NCBI GenBank assembly: GCA_020558355.1
Contig: JAJCKG010000013.1
Span: 1 to 64,000 of the forward strand
Length of the DNA stretch: 64,000 bases
DNA from: a bacterium 210820-DFI.6.37
Lineage (GTDB): Bacteria; Bacillota; Clostridia; Peptostreptococcales; Anaerovoracaceae
Reading direction: 5' to 3'
A model generated the notes under the pieces. The model did not search any database. It was not told where the DNA came from and saw nothing but the letters and a program-made list of their open reading frames with translations. Made by a program: the position numbers and the translations under genes. This document shows, piece after piece, positions 7,789-15,701 of the stretch. Every line of letters starts with the position of its first letter. The stretch's first letter is position 1.

Positions 7789-7811
7789 TGATAATCAATA
7801 AATGATTATCA
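7789..7811. promoter_or_regulatory. Inverted repeat at promoter of Tet-NYN gene
   Basis: TGATAATCA (7789-7797) and its exact complement (7803-7811) are separated by ATAAA. The left half overlaps an extended -10 like element (TGCTATGATAAT), so bound protein would block transcription of the GTPase-nuclease gene that starts 22 bp later. The half-sites resemble Fur/PerR-type boxes only loosely. Confidence 0.5.
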
Positions 7812-7833
7812 ACGGCAGAAAGGGGCCTTTCCT

Positions 7834-10479
7834 ATGGGAGAAACATCAGAAAATCAACCAATGAAACATATATGTACGGGCATTGTAGCCCATGTGGATG
7901 CGGGTAAGACAACCTTATCAGAAGCCATGCTTTATACAGCCGGAACCATAAGAAAGCTGGGACGGGTGGATCATCAGAATGCCTTCTTGGATACAGACGC
8001 TCAGGAGCGGGCGCGGGGAATCACCATTTTTTCCAAGCAGGCGGAGCTTGTTTATAAAGACACGAGGATTATGCTGCTGGACACACCGGGGCATGTGGAT
8101 TTTTCCGCGGAGATGGAACGGACGCTGCAGGTGCTGGACTATGCCATTTTAGTCATCAGCGGAAAAGACGGAGTACAGGGACATACCGCGACTTTATGGA
8201 AGCTGCTGCGGCAGTATCGTATTCCGGTATTTTTATTTATCAATAAAATGGACCTTGACGGAACAGACCGGCAGCGGATACTGGAAGAGCTGAAGCGGTC
8301 CTTCGACGAAGGCTGCGTTGACTTTTCCGATCCCAATGCCGCAATAGAGCAGATTGCCATGTGTGACGAACAGCTGCTGGAAGAATATCTGGAGACAGGC
8401 TCTGTGACAGAAAAAGGAATCGCCAGGGGAATTTCAGAAAGAAGCCTGTTTCCCTGCTACTTCGGTTCAGCGCTGAAAATGGAAGGCGTAGAATCTTTTC
8501 TGGAAGGACTGAGGCGATTTACCCGAGAGAGGGCCTATCCAAAAGAATTCGGCGCGCGCGTTTACAAGATCACCAGAGACAGCCAGGGCGCGAGGCTTAC
8601 CCATATGAAGATTACAGGCGGGACCCTGCGGGTAAAAGAGCTGATTGCGGGAACAGAAGGAAGCGGAGAAACCTGGGAAGAAAAGGCTGACCAGATCCGT
8701 ATTTATTCTGGTGAAAAGTACCAGACGCGGGAGCGGGCCGGGGCCGGAGAAATATGCGCGGTAACCGGGCTTACCAGAACCTTTGCCGGTCAGGGGCTGG
8801 GAACAGAAACAGGAAATCGGGAAGCGGTACTGGAATCGGTTCTTATCTATGGAATAGAGCTGCCGCCCCAACAGGACGCGCATGGAGCGTTTCTTAAACT
8901 CAAGCAGCTGGAGGAGGAAGACCCCAAGCTGCATATCCTGTGGAACCAGCAGCAAAAGGAAATCCAAATCCAGCTGATGGGACAAGTACAGCTGGAGATT
9001 TTGAAAACCATTATAAAACAACGATTTGGAATCGACGTGGGATTTTCCAGCGGCCAGATTTCATATAAGGAAACCATTGCGGCGCCTGTCATAGGCGCGG
9101 GACATTTTGAGCCCCTGCGGCACTACGCGGAGGTTCACCTTTTGCTGGAACCAGGCCCTCGGGGAAGCGGCCTTGTTTTTGACAGCGTCTGCAGTGAGGA
9201 TGTGCTGGACCGAAACTGGCAGAGGCTGATTCTGACTCATTTGGAAGAGCGGCAGCATCCGGGCGTACTGACAGGCGCTCCCATAACCGATATGAAAATC
9301 ACCATACTGAATGGGAGGGCGCATTTAAAGCATACAGAAGGAGGTGACTTCCGTCAGGCGACCTACCGGGCTGTGCGTCAGGGCCTTCGAAAGGCGGAGT
9401 CTGTTCTTCTGGAACCCTGGTATGAGTTCCGCCTGGAAGTTCCAGGTGATATGGTGGGACGGGCTATGTCGGATATACAGAAGATGAGCGGAAGCTTTGA
9501 TACTCCAAGGCCCGCTGGGGAGTATTCTGTCCTGACAGGAAAAGCGCCGGTTTCTGAAATGAAGGATTATTCCACCACGGTTACTTCCTATACAAAGGGG
9601 CATGGACATCTGTCCTGTAATGTACGCGGCTATGAACCGTGCCACAATCAGGAGGATGTGATCTCGCGAATCGGATACGATGTGGACAGCGATGTGGAAA
9701 ATACCGCCGATTCGGTGTTCTGTTCCCACGGAGCCGGGTTTAATGTAAAGTGGGATGAAGTGGAGGACTATCTTCACCTTTCCAGCGGGTGGAAGCCGGA
9801 GGATGAAAAAACGGCGGAAGGATCGGAAGCCTTATCGGCCCCGGGCGGAAGTATCGGGGGAAGCGGAGAAGAAGACAAAGAGCTGGAACAGATTTTTGAG
9901 CGGACCTATGGCTCTGCCAGACCAAAGAACGGGATCCCGCAAAAAATCATTGAAGCGCCAAAGAAGCAGAAGAAAACTCAGCCGGCCCGGGTGCTGCCGG
10001 AATATCTTCTGGTAGATGGCTACAATGTTATCTTTGCCTGGGAAGAACTGAAAGCTTTGGCAAAGGTGAATCTGGACGCGGCCAGGGAAGCTCTGATCGA
10101 GATTTTGTCCAATTATCAGGGCTACCGAAAATGTAAGATTATTGCCGTGTTTGACGCCTATAAAGTGAAAGGCGGGAAGCGTCATCTGGAAAAGTACGCG
10201 AATATAGATGTGGTCTATACAAAAGAAGCGGAAACCGCGGATATGTATATTGAAAAGGTGACCTATGAAATGGAAAAGGACTATGTTGTAAGAGTTGTCA
10301 CCTCCGATAATCTGGAGCAGCTGATTATTTTGGGCCACGGCTCCTTCAAGCTGTCCGCCAAAGAATTCAAGGCGGAAGTAGAAAAAACCAACGCGGAGAT
10401 CTCCGCTTTCCTGAAAGACTATAACCGCAGGAGCGGCATGGAAAGCCGAAATCGGATCAGGATACCGGAAAAGAAATAG
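7834..10479 (+). CDS. Tet(M)-like ribosomal-protection GTPase fused to NYN (Rae1/YacP-like) domain
   Basis: An 881-residue translation factor paralogue of EF-G. G1 AHVDAGKT (19-26), G2 RGITI (61-65), G3 DTPGH (83-87) and G4 NKMD (137-140) are intact, and the EF-G-like domains II-V follow to about residue 640. After a low-complexity linker (about 650-715) comes an NYN/PIN-like nuclease domain from about 723 to 870 (LLVDGYNVIF, then FDAYKVKGG, ADMYIEK and VTSDN), the family of B. subtilis Rae1/YacP, a ribosome-dependent mRNA endonuclease. Classical Tet proteins are about 640 residues, so the extra domain is real added length. It probably acts on stalled ribosomes; tetracycline resistance is not implied. 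Confidence 0.88.
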   Translation: MGETSENQPMKHICTGIVAHVDAGKTTLSEAMLYTAGTIRKLGRVDHQNAFLDTDAQERARGITIFSKQAELVYKDTRIMLLDTPGHVDFSAEMERTLQVLDYAILVISGKDGVQGHTATLWKLLRQYRIPVFLFINKMDLDGTDRQRILEELKRSFDEGCVDFSDPNAAIEQIAMCDEQLLEEYLETGSVTEKGIARGISERSLFPCYFGSALKMEGVESFLEGLRRFTRERAYPKEFGARVYKITRDSQGARLTHMKITGGTLRVKELIAGTEGSGETWEEKADQIRIYSGEKYQTRERAGAGEICAVTGLTRTFAGQGLGTETGNREAVLESVLIYGIELPPQQDAHGAFLKLKQLEEEDPKLHILWNQQQKEIQIQLMGQVQLEILKTIIKQRFGIDVGFSSGQISYKETIAAPVIGAGHFEPLRHYAEVHLLLEPGPRGSGLVFDSVCSEDVLDRNWQRLILTHLEERQHPGVLTGAPITDMKITILNGRAHLKHTEGGDFRQATYRAVRQGLRKAESVLLEPWYEFRLEVPGDMVGRAMSDIQKMSGSFDTPRPAGEYSVLTGKAPVSEMKDYSTTVTSYTKGHGHLSCNVRGYEPCHNQEDVISRIGYDVDSDVENTADSVFCSHGAGFNVKWDEVEDYLHLSSGWKPEDEKTAEGSEALSAPGGSIGGSGEEDKELEQIFERTYGSARPKNGIPQKIIEAPKKQKKTQPARVLPEYLLVDGYNVIFAWEELKALAKVNLDAAREALIEILSNYQGYRKCKIIAVFDAYKVKGGKRHLEKYANIDVVYTKEAETADMYIEKVTYEMEKDYVVRVVTSDNLEQLIILGHGSFKLSAKEFKAEVEKTNAEISAFLKDYNRRSGMESRNRIRIPEKK

Positions 10480-10483
10480 TTTT

Positions 10484-11353
10484 TTACGGATGGCGTTTAT
10501 TATAAAGGAACATCCAGACAGCAACGCCGGAAATCATACAGTAGCCGATGACACTGAACAGATCCGGGATCTGACTGAAAAAGAGAAACCCCAACCCCGC
10601 GGCAAAGACGATCTGTGTATAGTCAAAGACGGATACCTCTCTTGCCGGGGCATGGGTGTAAGCCGCGGTGATGGTAAACTGCCCGCCTGCTGCGGAAAGC
10701 CCCGCCAAAAGCAGGGTGACGGTTTGCGCCGCGGACATATGGTGAAAATCAAATATTAAAAATGGCAGAGTGACGACGCAGGAGAATGCGGAAAAAAACA
10801 AGACGATAAACGGTCCCCGTTCGCCTCTTTGTCCAAGTACCCGGACCAGAGTGTAAGCGGCGCCCGCGCAAAAACCGCCGGCTACACCGATAAGAGACGG
10901 AATCAGAGCTTCCGCTACAGCAAACCCGGGCTTCACCACAAGGAGCGCGCCGCAAAAAGCGACAGCCACGGCAGTGGCCTGTATAGGAGAAATTTTTTCT
11001 TTTAAAATAAAGAAAGAACAGACAATGGCAAAAAAAGGCGACAGCTTGTTCAGAATCGAAGCGTCAGAAAGCAGCAGATGATCCACTGCGTAAAAATTGC
11101 ACAGGATACCTAACGTACCGAAGATTGCCCTGCCGAAAAATACCGGCAGGTTTTTCTTTTGAAAGGAAAAGCCTTCTTTTGACCGAAGCAGCACAAACAG
11201 CGCAAAAAAGAAAGCCACAAAGTTGCGGAAAAAACTTTTCTGGATGGAAGGCAGGTCTCCGGACATTTTTACGAACATATTCATCAGCGCAAAGAAAAAG
11301 GCAGAACAGATAATATAAAAAACAGCTTTTTGTTTGTTACTCATAGATGACAT
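10484..11353 (-). CDS. DMT-superfamily transporter (EamA, 10 TM)
   Basis: A 289-residue inner-membrane protein with two EamA halves; ALMNMFVKMSG and LNKLSPFFAIVCSFFILKEKISPIQ are typical EamA segments. It likely exports or imports a small metabolite. The start at ATG 11353 (MSSMSNKQKAVFY) is preferred because AACAGGAGAT lies upstream; an in-frame start at 11446 would add a basic, non-conserved extension. Tail-to-tail with the Tet-NYN gene, 4 bp apart. Confidence 0.85.
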   Translation of the reverse strand: MSSMSNKQKAVFYIICSAFFFALMNMFVKMSGDLPSIQKSFFRNFVAFFFALFVLLRSKEGFSFQKKNLPVFFGRAIFGTLGILCNFYAVDHLLLSDASILNKLSPFFAIVCSFFILKEKISPIQATAVAVAFCGALLVVKPGFAVAEALIPSLIGVAGGFCAGAAYTLVRVLGQRGERGPFIVLFFSAFSCVVTLPFLIFDFHHMSAAQTVTLLLAGLSAAGGQFTITAAYTHAPAREVSVFDYTQIVFAAGLGFLFFSQIPDLFSVIGYCMISGVAVWMFLYNKRHP

Positions 11354-11512
11354 GAATTCTAATCTCCTGTTAAATAAGCTATTAAAAAGTATAGCCTGCT
11401 TTCCGGCTTTTTTCAAGAGCTGAAACGGATTTAGACGCTGGATCAAAGGGAGTTTTCCACGGAATAGGATGCATAATTATTTATCTCAGTAAATCAAATT
11501 CTGAAAAATAAA

Positions 11513-11694
11513 AACTGTGGATAACTGATAAAGCGCAATCATATAAAAGGTTGAAATTTCAACGATAACAAATTTGTAACTATCCACAGCAAGTTATGGA
11601 TAAAATTGTATACAATCCAGAAAAAATTGTGGACAAATGGTTAAGCCCTGTTAAAATGGGGACTTTACGGTGTTGAAAAGTGTCGAAGCGATAA
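11513..11694. repeat. DnaA-box intergenic element, copy A
   Basis: Part of a 530-bp gene-free region. It contains DnaA-like boxes at 11516-11524 (TGTGGATAA, perfect, reverse), 11580-11588 (CTATCCACA, one mismatch) and 11628-11636 (TGTGGACAA, one mismatch), a TTGAAATTTCAA palindrome at 11551-11562, the block GGATAAAATTGTATACAAT at 11598-11616 and a 24-nt block at 11671-11694 beginning TGTTGAAAAGTGTCGA. The same blocks recur at 30419-30600 at the same offsets without gaps. By hand count about 82 of 88 block positions agree, but only about 31 of 94 spacer positions. No dnaA gene is near. It looks like an orphan DnaA-binding site cluster. Confidence 0.8.
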
Positions 11695-11760
11695 GCGGCT
11701 CCTTTAAGGAATGGACGCCGCGGCGCGCGAAAGCAAAGGAATACAGATAAATATTTACAG

Positions 11761-11858
11761 AGAGCTTGTTAAAAATGATCAATAATATTAAAAATGTTAA
11801 CATATAAATTAAAAATATTAATAACAATATTGACTTTTTGCATTGCGGGTGGTATATT
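11761..11858 (+). promoter_or_regulatory. AT-rich tract and promoter of DUF2089 operon
   Basis: About 70 bp of almost pure A+T with repeated AATATTAA words is followed by TTGACT (11830-11835), 17 bp and TATATT (11853-11858). The tract may be an UP-like element or, given the DnaA boxes just upstream, an easily melted segment. Between 11354 and 11512 I see nothing beyond scattered A+T-rich sequence. Confidence 0.55.
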
Positions 11859-11884
11859 CATAATCACAGAAGGGAGAGAGGAAT

Positions 11885-12244
11885 ATGAAAAAGGTAATCA
11901 GCCGCTGTCCTGTATGCAGCGGAGAACTGACTGTAACACGCCTGAAATGCGATTCCTGCGAAACCGTTATTGAAAATCGGTTCCGGCTGAGCAAGTTTGA
12001 TTATCTCAGCGATGAGGAACTGCATTTTACGGAAACCTTTATAAAATGCCGCGGAAATATCAAGGAAGTGGAAAAGGAATTAAAAATTTCTTATCCAACG
12101 GTCCGGTCGAAATTAAACGGGGTTATTAAAAAGCTGGGCTATGAAGCCCGTCCGGATGAGGAAACCGCAAAACGGGAAGAGATACTGAAAGCCCTGGAGC
12201 AGGGAGACATAACAGCGGAAGAAGCCATCGCCCAGTTAAAGTAA
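11885..12244 (+). CDS. DUF2089-family zinc-ribbon/HTH protein
   Basis: A 119-residue protein with two CxxC pairs (CPVC at 8-11, CDSC at 22-25) forming a zinc ribbon, a sigma-like helix-turn-helix (FIKCRGNIKEVEKELKISYP then TVRSKLNGVIKKLGY) and a short C-terminal helical hairpin (EEILKALEQGDITAEEAIAQ) of the same kind that opens the next gene product. This is the DUF2089 family, thought to be transcription regulators. First gene of a three-gene unit; ribosome site GGGAGAGAGG. Confidence 0.88.
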   Translation: MKKVISRCPVCSGELTVTRLKCDSCETVIENRFRLSKFDYLSDEELHFTETFIKCRGNIKEVEKELKISYPTVRSKLNGVIKKLGYEARPDEETAKREEILKALEQGDITAEEAIAQLK

Positions 12245-12275
12245 AAAATACAGCAAGATCAAAAGGAGAATTAAA

Positions 12276-12662
12276 ATGGAAGAGAAATTGAGAATTTTAA
12301 AAATGGTAGAAGAAGGTACCGTTACAGCAGAACAGGCCGCGGAGCTGATGAACGCTCTGGGAGCAGGGGAAGAGCGGGAAGAGACAGGGCTGATAAAAAG
12401 CGGCTATGACAGAAAAATGTTCCGGATCGTTGTGGATAGTGTCAAGGGGGATAAAGTTAATGTGCAGTTTCCGGTAGGAGCTGTAAAAAAGCTGTTAAAG
12501 GCAACCGGACAGCTTCCCATTCCTCAGCAAAACATGGAGGGCATTGATTTTACAGCTATGATGGAGGCTGTCTCCCAATGCCTGGATGAAGAAATTGAAG
12601 GGGACTTTGTCAACGTTACGGCCGCTGACGGAACCACTGTCCGCATTTTTGTTGACAAATAG
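12276..12662 (+). CDS. YvlB/LiaX-like N-terminal domain protein
   Basis: A 128-residue protein. Residues about 4-28 (LRILKMVEEGTVTAEQAAEL) are the helical SHOCT-like hairpin found at the N-terminus of YvlB/LiaX and the C-terminus of the preceding DUF2089 protein; the rest is a predicted beta-rich domain with the pattern RIVVDSVKGDKVNVQFPVG. In Bacillus, yvlB-type operons belong to the cell-envelope stress response. The shared hairpin suggests that the two products interact or have a common regulator. Confidence 0.75.
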   Translation: MEEKLRILKMVEEGTVTAEQAAELMNALGAGEEREETGLIKSGYDRKMFRIVVDSVKGDKVNVQFPVGAVKKLLKATGQLPIPQQNMEGIDFTAMMEAVSQCLDEEIEGDFVNVTAADGTTVRIFVDK

Positions 12663-12672
12663 GCGGGTTTTT

Positions 12673-12936
12673 ATGAAAATAAAGATCAGAACAGAGAAAA
12701 TTCGCTTTTCAATTGCGGTCCCAACCAGTATGGCGGCCTGGGCGGCAAAGAAAATTCCGCAGTCAGCCATTGACGCTATGCGAAAAAAGACCGCCGAGCC
12801 ATACAGACAGCTTGTGACCAGAGAAAATTTCCGCTTTTTGCTAAACGCCTGCAGCGAAGAGCTGAAGGCGAACAAAGGGCTGGAAGCGGTTCATGTGGAA
12901 GCCGCGGACGGGACCTTTGTATCGGTCATATTGTAG
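12673..12936 (+). CDS. Small protein of the DUF2089/YvlB-like operon
   Basis: An 87-residue product starting at ATG 12673, 10 bp after the previous stop; a longer in-frame start inside the previous gene is unlikely. It begins with a basic beta-strand segment (MKIKIRTEKIRFSIAVPTSM) and resembles the C-terminal beta domain of the neighbouring protein (ADGTFVSVIL against ADGTTVRIFVDK). I know no function for it. Confidence 0.65.
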   Translation: MKIKIRTEKIRFSIAVPTSMAAWAAKKIPQSAIDAMRKKTAEPYRQLVTRENFRFLLNACSEELKANKGLEAVHVEAADGTFVSVIL

Positions 12937-12985
12937 CTGCTGTATGCCCTGTATTGGGAGGAAGGGGCTATGAAATAAGATGTAA

Positions 12986-13014
12986 TGCCTGGCGTATGAA
13001 GCGCCAGGCAGTTT
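12986..13014 (+). terminator. Hairpin terminator of DUF2089 operon
   Basis: A perfect 9-bp stem (TGCCTGGCG, 7-nt loop, CGCCAGGCA) followed by GTTTCC. The T tract is short, so some read-through into the ABC-F gene is possible. Confidence 0.55.
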
Positions 13015-13050
13015 CCTGTATTTGAAAACAGAAGAAAGGATCAAGGAACA

Positions 13051-14832
13051 ATGGTTTTACTGACGTGTGAAAATCTGAAAAAAAGCTATACGGAAAAACC
13101 GCTTATTACAGATGTCAGCATGAGTATCCATGAAAATGATAAAATCGGATTTGTGGGAGTCAACGGAACAGGAAAATCCACACTGCTGAAACTGGTTGCG
13201 GGGGTTCTGGAGCCAGAGGGCGGACAGATTACCAGATCCAGAGAACTGAAGGCCGGCTATCTGGCTCAGAACCCTCCTTATAAGGGGGAGCTGACGGTTT
13301 TGCAGCAGGCGATGGAATATATCGATAACGCGGGGCAGAAAGTAGAGGAATACCAGTGCAGAGCCATGCTGAACAAGCTGGGGTTTGCTTCTTATGAAAT
13401 GAAAATGGAAACTCTTTCGGGCGGTCAGAGAAAACGGGTAGCCATGGCGGCCCTTTTGTCGCAGGATACGAATCTGCTGATTCTGGACGAGCCTACCAAC
13501 CATATGGACAATGATATCATCGAGTGGCTGGAAGCGTTCTTAAAGACGTATCGGGGCGCTATTTTCATGATCACCCATGACCGGTACTTTCTGGATCGAG
13601 TGACCAACCGGATCGTTGAGATCGATGGTGGGAAGCTGTACAGCTATGACGGAAACTACGATTATTATCTGGAGGCCAAAGCTGCCAGAGAAGAAATGGC
13701 CCTCGCGGCAGAGAGAAAGCGACTGGCTATTTACCGGAAAGAGCTTGCCTGGATTCGCAGGGGAGCCCAGGCAAGGACCACAAAAGCCAAAGGGAGGATT
13801 CAGCGGTTTGAAGAGCTGGAAGCCAATAAGCTGGTAACAGAGGATTCCTCGCTGGAAATGAATACAGTAAGCAGCAGGCTGGGAAGAAAAATCATTGAGA
13901 TCAAAGCGATCAGCAAAAGCTATGGAGAAAAGCGGCTCATTCAGGATTTTTCCTACACCGTTTTGAGAAATGACCGGATCGGCGTCATCGGTCCTAACGG
14001 CTGTGGAAAATCGACGCTTTTGAAGATCCTTATGGGGCAGATCGAGCCTGACCTTGGACAGGTGGACAAGGGAGAAACGGTGAAGATCGGCTATTTTTCT
14101 CAGGAAAACGAAGCGCTGGATCCGGACAAGCGGATCATTCAATATATCGAAGAGCTGGGAAATAGTATCCGCACCAACGAAGGCACCTTTTCGGCCTCTC
14201 AGATGCTAGAGCGATTCTTGTTTCCGCCCCATACGCACAGCGTCAAGATCGGGCGGCTGTCCGGCGGTGAAAAAAGAAGGCTGTATCTTCTCAGTATTCT
14301 GATGCAGGCGCCTAATGTACTGATCTTTGACGAGCCGACAAATGATCTGGATATCGATACCCTAACCGTTTTGGAGGACTATCTGGATGATTTCCCGGGA
14401 GCTGTGATCATCGTTTCCCATGACCGGTATTTTCTGGACCGCCTGACCATCCGTACCTTTGCTTTTGAGGCGGACGGCCGGATCGGCCATTATATCGGCG
14501 GATATACGGACTGGGCCGCGCGGCGGAAGGAGGAAAAAGCTCCCTCTAAAAAGGAAAAGGAGCAGCCTGTCAGGAGAAAGCAGAGAAAAAAACTGAAATT
14601 TTCCTATAAGGAAGCGAAAGAGTATGAAACCATCGAGTCAGACATTACCGATTTGGAGGAAAAAATTTCTCAAATTGAAAGCGATATGAGTAAGTGCGCC
14701 GCGGATTTTGTCAGGCTGGCAGAGCTTGACCGGGAAAAGAATCAGGCGGAAGAACAGCTTATGGAAAAAATGGAGCGGTGGGAATACCTTGAGGATCTGG
14801 CCCGGAGGATCGAAAACGGAGAGCTGGCATAA
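13051..14832 (+). CDS. ABC-F family ATPase (Uup-like)
   Basis: A 593-residue soluble protein with two ABC domains: Walker A GVNGTGKST (about 35-43) and GPNGCGKST (about 315-323), signatures LSGGQRKRV and LSGGEKRRL, Walker B LLILDEPTNHMD and VLIFDEPTNDLD. Between them lies the ABC-F linker (REEMALAAERKRLAIYRKE), and the C-terminus is a basic coiled coil (about 490-590) as in Uup. ABC-F proteins act on the ribosomal E site; without its subfamily, housekeeping or antibiotic protection roles cannot be separated. Ends in a strong terminator. Confidence 0.9.
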   Translation: MVLLTCENLKKSYTEKPLITDVSMSIHENDKIGFVGVNGTGKSTLLKLVAGVLEPEGGQITRSRELKAGYLAQNPPYKGELTVLQQAMEYIDNAGQKVEEYQCRAMLNKLGFASYEMKMETLSGGQRKRVAMAALLSQDTNLLILDEPTNHMDNDIIEWLEAFLKTYRGAIFMITHDRYFLDRVTNRIVEIDGGKLYSYDGNYDYYLEAKAAREEMALAAERKRLAIYRKELAWIRRGAQARTTKAKGRIQRFEELEANKLVTEDSSLEMNTVSSRLGRKIIEIKAISKSYGEKRLIQDFSYTVLRNDRIGVIGPNGCGKSTLLKILMGQIEPDLGQVDKGETVKIGYFSQENEALDPDKRIIQYIEELGNSIRTNEGTFSASQMLERFLFPPHTHSVKIGRLSGGEKRRLYLLSILMQAPNVLIFDEPTNDLDIDTLTVLEDYLDDFPGAVIIVSHDRYFLDRLTIRTFAFEADGRIGHYIGGYTDWAARRKEEKAPSKKEKEQPVRRKQRKKLKFSYKEAKEYETIESDITDLEEKISQIESDMSKCAADFVRLAELDREKNQAEEQLMEKMERWEYLEDLARRIENGELA

Positions 14833-14887
14833 GAATGATCCTTTATAGGCGGCTGGCCAGCGGCGCATGAGGAAAACGCGGGGAAAG

Positions 14888-14927
14888 AAAAGGACTGAGC
14901 GGATCAGGGCCCAGTCCTTTTCTCTTT
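14888..14927 (+). terminator. Rho-independent terminator
   Basis: AAAAGGACTG (14888-14897) pairs with CAGTCCTTTT (14912-14921), followed by CTCTTT. On the minus strand the stem is followed by TTTTCTTTCC, so it may also serve the convergent DUF305 gene. Confidence 0.75.
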
Positions 14928-14953
14928 GAGCGAAAAACAGCGGCGGGTCCGCG

Positions 14954-15523
14954 TCAGCACTGAACGCGGCAGAGCAGAGCTTTCATTTCTCTGACACCCC
15001 GCTTTTGAGATGTGATGATGGACTGCAGGATGGGCTTTAGTTCAGGACAGATGGTATACCGCAGCGCGTTCTCCGACATGGCGATAGCGCCCTCATGGTG
15101 AGGGATCATTTCCCGCATGAAATCGGCGTTGATCTGATTCGTAACGCGGGAGTTTCCCATTTCATCGAACATGGTTTCCATGATCTGAGATACCCGCCTC
15201 TGGTAGCGTTCCACATCCTGCTGGCAGCTAGTCAGACAAAGACAGCGCGGCAGAATTTCCCGCATGTTTTCAATACTTTTCGTCTGGGATTGGATGATAT
15301 TTCGTGCGATGGCCTGAAGCGGCAGGCTGGTGGTATACCGAAGAATATTTTCCGACATTCGGATAGCGGCAAGGTGGTGGGGGATCATCTGCGCGATAAA
15401 GTTGTGGGATATGCTGTGGTTCAGCTCCGCTGTTTCCATCCCAATGATCATTTTATCCAGAATGCGGTAGAATTCCATCATATAGGCTTTTGTCACATCG
15501 CTTAATTTTTCATTGCAATTCAT
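14954..15523 (-). CDS. DUF305 protein with two internal repeats
   Basis: A 189-residue, cysteine-containing helical protein made of two ferritin-like DUF305 halves. The motif MIPHHLAAIRMSENILRYT in the first half is repeated as MIPHHEGAIAMSENALRYT in the second. The paired histidines are the metal-binding signature of the family, linked in some bacteria to copper handling. It has no signal peptide, unlike many DUF305 proteins. Ribosome site AGGAGG on the minus strand. Confidence 0.85.
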   Translation of the reverse strand: MNCNEKLSDVTKAYMMEFYRILDKMIIGMETAELNHSISHNFIAQMIPHHLAAIRMSENILRYTTSLPLQAIARNIIQSQTKSIENMREILPRCLCLTSCQQDVERYQRRVSQIMETMFDEMGNSRVTNQINADFMREMIPHHEGAIAMSENALRYTICPELKPILQSIITSQKRGVREMKALLCRVQC

Positions 15524-15633
15524 AGTAAACCTCCTTTTCTGCCAGTATATGCGGCTTGGGCGGAGGTTGCTTTTTTCGGGGAAACGTAAAATGGAAAAGG
15601 AAAGAGCGTCCGCGCGTCTGTTTTCCAGGGGAG

Positions 15634-15662
15634 TTGACTTTGCGGACGAAAAAAAGTATCAT
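15634..15662 (+). promoter_or_regulatory. Promoter of dgt operon
   Basis: TTGACT (15634-15639), 17 bp, TATCAT (15657-15662), 39 bp before the dgt start. Confidence 0.65.
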
Positions 15663-15701
15663 ATCTAGTAAACACGCGTAAAAGGGAGGGATCTACCGAT
15701 C

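Noticed and set aside
7834..10479. Acquired tetracycline-resistance determinant
   Set aside because: No mobile genes nearby, base composition fits the neighbours, and the NYN fusion marks a chromosomal family rather than Tet(M/O/W).
11513..11694. The chromosomal origin oriC
   Set aside because: DnaA boxes and AT-rich DNA are present, but dnaA, dnaN, rpmH and other origin genes are absent and a second copy exists 18.9 kb away.
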